Notes under the pieces: generated by a model
The model's database searches: none
Seen by the model: the letters and a program-made list of their open reading frames with translations, nothing else
Told to the model about the DNA's origin: nothing
Shown here: positions 62,401-64,000 of the stretch, in pieces
Position numbering within the stretch: position 1 is the first letter of the stretch
Layout of the letters: each line of letters begins with the position of its first letter
Program-made: the position numbers and the translations under genes
From: Methylomonas methanica MC09
Lineage (GTDB): Bacteria > Pseudomonadota > Gammaproteobacteria > Methylococcales > Methylomonadaceae
Assembly: GCF_000214665.1 (NCBI RefSeq)
Contig: NC_015572.1
Span: 1,178,001 to 1,242,000, forward strand
Direction: 5' to 3'
Length of the DNA: 64,000 nt

Positions 62401-62823
62401 CGTCTGGAGCTGGAGTTGACCGAAGGGATGTTGATGGACGATGCCAAACAGTCTATTGCGACTTTGAATGCCTTGAAGGAATTGGGTGTGAGGCTGTCTA
62501 TAGACGATTTCGGTACCGGTTATTCCTCATTGGCTTATCTGAAACGTTTTCCCATCGATAAACTGAAAATCGATCAAAGCTTCGTGCGCGGCCTTTCCGA
62601 TGATATTAACGACCGGGAAATTACCGCTACCATCATTGCCATGTCGCGCGTTTTAAAACTGGACGTGTTGGCGGAAGGTGTGGAAACCGAGCAACAGCTG
62701 GCGTTTTTGCGGGAGAGTGGCTGCGATTATTACCAAGGCTATTGGTTTCATAAGCCGGAGCCCGCCGCCGATTTGCAAAAGCGCTTAGGCGATTTCCCGC
62801 GAAAAATATACCCAACTGGCTAG
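59449..62823 (+). CDS. REC-REC-PAS-GAF-PAS-GGDEF-EAL c-di-GMP signalling protein
   Basis: A 1124-residue soluble protein. REC1 (~5-120, Asp in LLLSDLALPDGNG), REC2 (~140-260, Asp in LLTDYRLPGMDG), PAS (~285-390), GAF (~400-555), PAS (~560-680), GGDEF (~690-845; ARLGGDEF ~770) and EAL (~860-1115; GVEALVRW ~899; DDFGTGYSSL). Both output motifs are intact, so it could make and break c-di-GMP, with the balance set by the N-terminal receivers. It ends the five-gene cluster that begins with a binding lipoprotein. No membrane segment is seen, so signal must come from the kinase encoded upstream. Confidence 0.92.
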   Translation: MNSPALKVLYIEDSASDADLTRRALQKTSPYIELDIAVSLAEGMTKLSEAKRYDLLLSDLALPDGNGLDALAYIRDKQLPMPVVILTGSGDQEAAIAALKAGADDYLVKRDGYLRKLPAALELAITRFRENTDRNHRILRVLQVEHNTFDIDLTGRHLAQHAPHIRLTQVSTAQEALRLLDGAVDFDALLTDYRLPGMDGLELTKILRRERDLDMAIVLVSGQGSEDVAARALHLGVDDYLIKHEGYLYELPATLQKVVHQVELNRERVVLKQTAKRLSRVLAASPTILYNLRFFKQNWVTTWVSDNILRQLGYTPEQAMQPGWWLDHIHPDDQVDVAENRSMQVDHLIHEYRFRHADGHWVWIRDELRQIRDSQGQPIEIVGAWQDIREQKRTEAVRFARQSALDRIVANQPLPLILDDIARRVEAIYPDMRVSILLIDTLTGRLTHGAAPSLPDFYNQAVEQLEPAIGRGSCGTAAKLGEPVIVADIEQHPYWADYLDLARRAGLGACWSVPFKDEAGRVLGTFGIYHKTKREPTPEQLELIDEFTRITALAVQKVRATDILRQAAAVFDSTREGILITDLKPRIVAVNRAYTDITGYSETDALGKNPSCLKSGRHDKVFFQELWTKLSGTGHWQGEIWNRRKNGEFYPQWLTINTVYNESGSPCRYVGVFSDISQIKESEARLERLAHFDPLTNLPNRLLAQSRLRHAVEHAGRHGHRVAVLYLDLDRFKTVNDSLGHPSGDELLSLLAGRLSKRLRDEDTLARLGGDEFLLVLECIEAPEVAATVAQSLIDLLLPPFDLSSGQEIYLGVSIGISLYPDDAGDVTELIQHADMAMYLAKQEGRNTYRFHTPALSRAASERLSLETCLRRALTEHEFVLHYQMLIDARTEAVIGVEALVRWQPAGKALVPPGIFIPIAEETGLIVPLGEWVLSTACKQGKAWMDAGIPALIMAVNLSVRQFQSVDVVELVRRVLADSGFPADRLELELTEGMLMDDAKQSIATLNALKELGVRLSIDDFGTGYSSLAYLKRFPIDKLKIDQSFVRGLSDDINDREITATIIAMSRVLKLDVLAEGVETEQQLAFLRESGCDYYQGYWFHKPEPAADLQKRLGDFPRKIYPTG

Positions 62824-62975
62824 CCTTTTTGTCCATCCACGGCAGATCAAAAAAGGTTACATAGCACAACTATGCGCGCTTTTTTGCTCTTTGTAGCCGA
62901 ACAAAAATTCGGCGCCATTCGGGTACATTTATTCTTGGCAATTGCCTTAATTGACAGACTTTGACGCCAGCCGGA

Positions 62976-63434
62976 CTATTCCAGTCCCAGGATAAAATCC
63001 CATTGCTGCGGGGTGATCGGCATGATGGACAAGCGGTTGCCGCGCCTGACCAAGGCCAGCTCGGTCAAGGCCTGTTGTTGTTTTAGTTCCTGCAGACTGA
63101 TGGTGCGTTGTAGTTTGCGGACGAATTTTATGTCGACCATAAACCAAGTGGGTTTGTCCGGATTGCTTTTCGGATCGAAATGTTTGTCGTCCGGATCGAA
63201 GGCGGTAAAATCCGGATAGCTTTCCCGGGCGACTTCGGCGATGCCGACAATGCCGGGCAGCTCGCAATTGGAATGGTAAAAGAACACCTGATCGCCGATT
63301 TTCATCTCGTCGCGCATCATATTGCGGGCTTGGTAATTGCGTACGCCATCCCAGTGCTCGGTTTGTTTGGGGCGCCCGGCAAGGTCATCGATGCTAAAGG
63401 CTTCGGGTTCGGATTTCATCAGCCAATACTGCAT
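62976..63434 (-). CDS. EVE domain-containing protein
   Basis: A 152-residue protein of the EVE/THYN1 family, PUA-like folds that bind modified nucleic-acid bases. Landmarks: YWLMKSEPEAFSIDDL, WDGVRNYQARN and GDQVFFYHSNCELPGIVGIAEV. It is a single-gene unit of normal family length. The ATG at 63434 opens MQYWLMKSEP, the canonical start. The exact ligand in bacteria is not established. Confidence 0.93.
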   Translation of the reverse strand: MQYWLMKSEPEAFSIDDLAGRPKQTEHWDGVRNYQARNMMRDEMKIGDQVFFYHSNCELPGIVGIAEVARESYPDFTAFDPDDKHFDPKSNPDKPTWFMVDIKFVRKLQRTISLQELKQQQALTELALVRRGNRLSIMPITPQQWDFILGLE

Positions 63435-63513
63435 AAAAGCTCCACGATATGTTTAAGTCGGTTAAATAGCATAGCATGACCGGGAATAGGCATAGCAAAG
63501 CGTTTAAAACCGC

Positions 63514-64000
63514 TTAAAGTTCTTGGGGGCCCAGTACGCGCAGCACTTCCTCGCAAGTGGTCAAGCCTTCCAGCACCTTGCTGAGCGCGTCCTGCAGTAT
63601 GGTTTTATAGCCGTTTTTAACGGCGGCATTTTTAAATTCCAAATGCCCGGCTTGCCTGGCAATCATATCGCGCAGCTCTTCGTTGGGAATCAATAACTCA
63701 ACCAGACAAATGCGTCCGTGATAACCATTAGAGCCGCAGTGTTCGCAGCCCTGTCCCTTAAATAAGGGTTGCTTGAGGTTGCGAAATAGCGGCCCCAACT
63801 GGTCCAGCAAGGTGGGGTCGACCTGATCCGGTGCGCTGCAATGCGGGCAGATTTTCCGAACCAGCCTTTGGGAGATAATGCCTTCCAGGCTGCTGGCCAG
63901 GATATACGGTTTCAAGCCCAAATCGAATAAGCGGGCAATCGTGGCGATTGCCGAGTTGGTATGCAGAGTGGAGAACACCATGTGGCCGGTCAAGGCGGCT
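63514..64000 (-). CDS. GspE/PilB-type secretion or pilus ATPase, C-terminal part (5' end outside window)
   Basis: At least 162 residues from the C-terminal ATPase domain, cut by the right edge. GHMVFSTLHTNSA is the Walker-B-following His box, and CPHC with GCEHCGSNGYHGR is the tetracysteine zinc motif of GspE/PilB/MshE ATPases. These hexamers drive type II secretion or type IV pilus assembly. Which of the two cannot be told from this end. The gene ends LRVLGPQEL at 63514. Confidence 0.85.
   Translation of the reverse strand, partial: AALTGHMVFSTLHTNSAIATIARLFDLGLKPYILASSLEGIISQRLVRKICPHCSAPDQVDPTLLDQLGPLFRNLKQPLFKGQGCEHCGSNGYHGRICLVELLIPNEELRDMIARQAGHLEFKNAAVKNGYKTILQDALSKVLEGLTTCEEVLRVLGPQEL

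Noticed and set aside
62824..62975. Terminator between the GGDEF-EAL gene and the EVE gene
   Set aside because: There are A- and T-runs and a 4-bp ATAG/CTAT stem, too weak to call an intrinsic terminator.
1..64000. CRISPR arrays, tRNA or rRNA genes
   Set aside because: No regularly spaced direct repeats of CRISPR type, tRNA cloverleaf with CCA-end pattern or rRNA signature was seen on reading through the window.

Overview
The window is a bacterial chromosome segment of about 64 kb. It is gene-dense, moderately GC-rich and read mostly as short operons. The gene set (lnt, pstSCAB, ppx, rpiA, ilvA, yadGH-type exporter, EVE protein, GspE/PilB ATPase, several c-di-GMP sensors, PEP-CTERM/exosortase machinery, ArsM) points to an environmental gammaproteobacterium. 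My best guess is a methanotroph of the Methylococcales (Methylomonas-like); this is inference, since no rRNA or pmo/mxa gene is present. I saw no tRNA, rRNA or CRISPR array.

Layout. 1-4.7 kb (minus strand): a partial YqiA-like hydrolase, lnt, a flavin-dependent halogenase-like oxidoreductase and a membrane-anchored redoxin, with a divergent LysR regulator at 5 kb. 5.9-19.0 kb: an accessory island. It carries a signal-peptide protein with prenyltransferase-type toroid repeats and an IPTL-CTERM-like tail, a 2484-residue secreted Rhs/YD protein ending in a PD-(D/E)xK-like toxin tip, an orphan second toxin tip, an Imm70-like immunity protein, an exosortase H-like protease with its partner membrane protein, and a PEP-CTERM protein. 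The island is bounded by inverted IS21-type multi-repeat ends (TGCGTA...TACGCA) and a 5-bp direct repeat TTCAG. No transposase genes lie inside. I read it as one non-autonomous 13,049-bp transposed unit dropped between the convergent LysR and pstB genes. This is the most striking observation in the window.

19.1-22.5 kb: pstSCAB (minus strand). 22.7-34.7 kb (minus): a co-directional run of seven genes: a ThDP lyase, an SDR, two tandem citrate-synthase-fold proteins that lack the catalytic residues, a TonB receptor, a periplasmic binding protein, and a 1481-residue hybrid kinase that ends in intact GGDEF and EAL domains. 35.2-42.2 kb (plus): a giant pseudokinase/AAA/PAS/histidine-kinase/REC protein. 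42.3-44.2 kb (minus): arsM, an ECF-like sigma factor and a zinc-finger anti-sigma-like protein. 44.4-47.2 kb (minus): an unknown membrane-anchored protein and Ppx/GppA. 47.3-49 kb (plus): a yadGH-type ABC exporter. 49.1-50.3 kb (minus): a HipA/PI-kinase-like protein paired with a CDKN3-like phosphatase. 50.5-52.8 kb: rpiA and ilvA, divergent. 53.2-62.8 kb (plus): a five-gene signalling cluster (binding lipoprotein, PAS membrane protein without output, PAS histidine kinase, response regulator, REC-REC-PAS-GAF-PAS-GGDEF-EAL). 63-64 kb (minus): an EVE protein and the C-terminal end of a GspE/PilB ATPase.

How the genes work together. Two separate loci pair an orphan periplasmic binding protein with a multi-domain kinase and a GGDEF-EAL output, so ligand sensing is probably wired to c-di-GMP twice here. 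The Rhs island combines a secreted polymorphic toxin, immunity and a surface-sorting protease on one apparently mobile unit.
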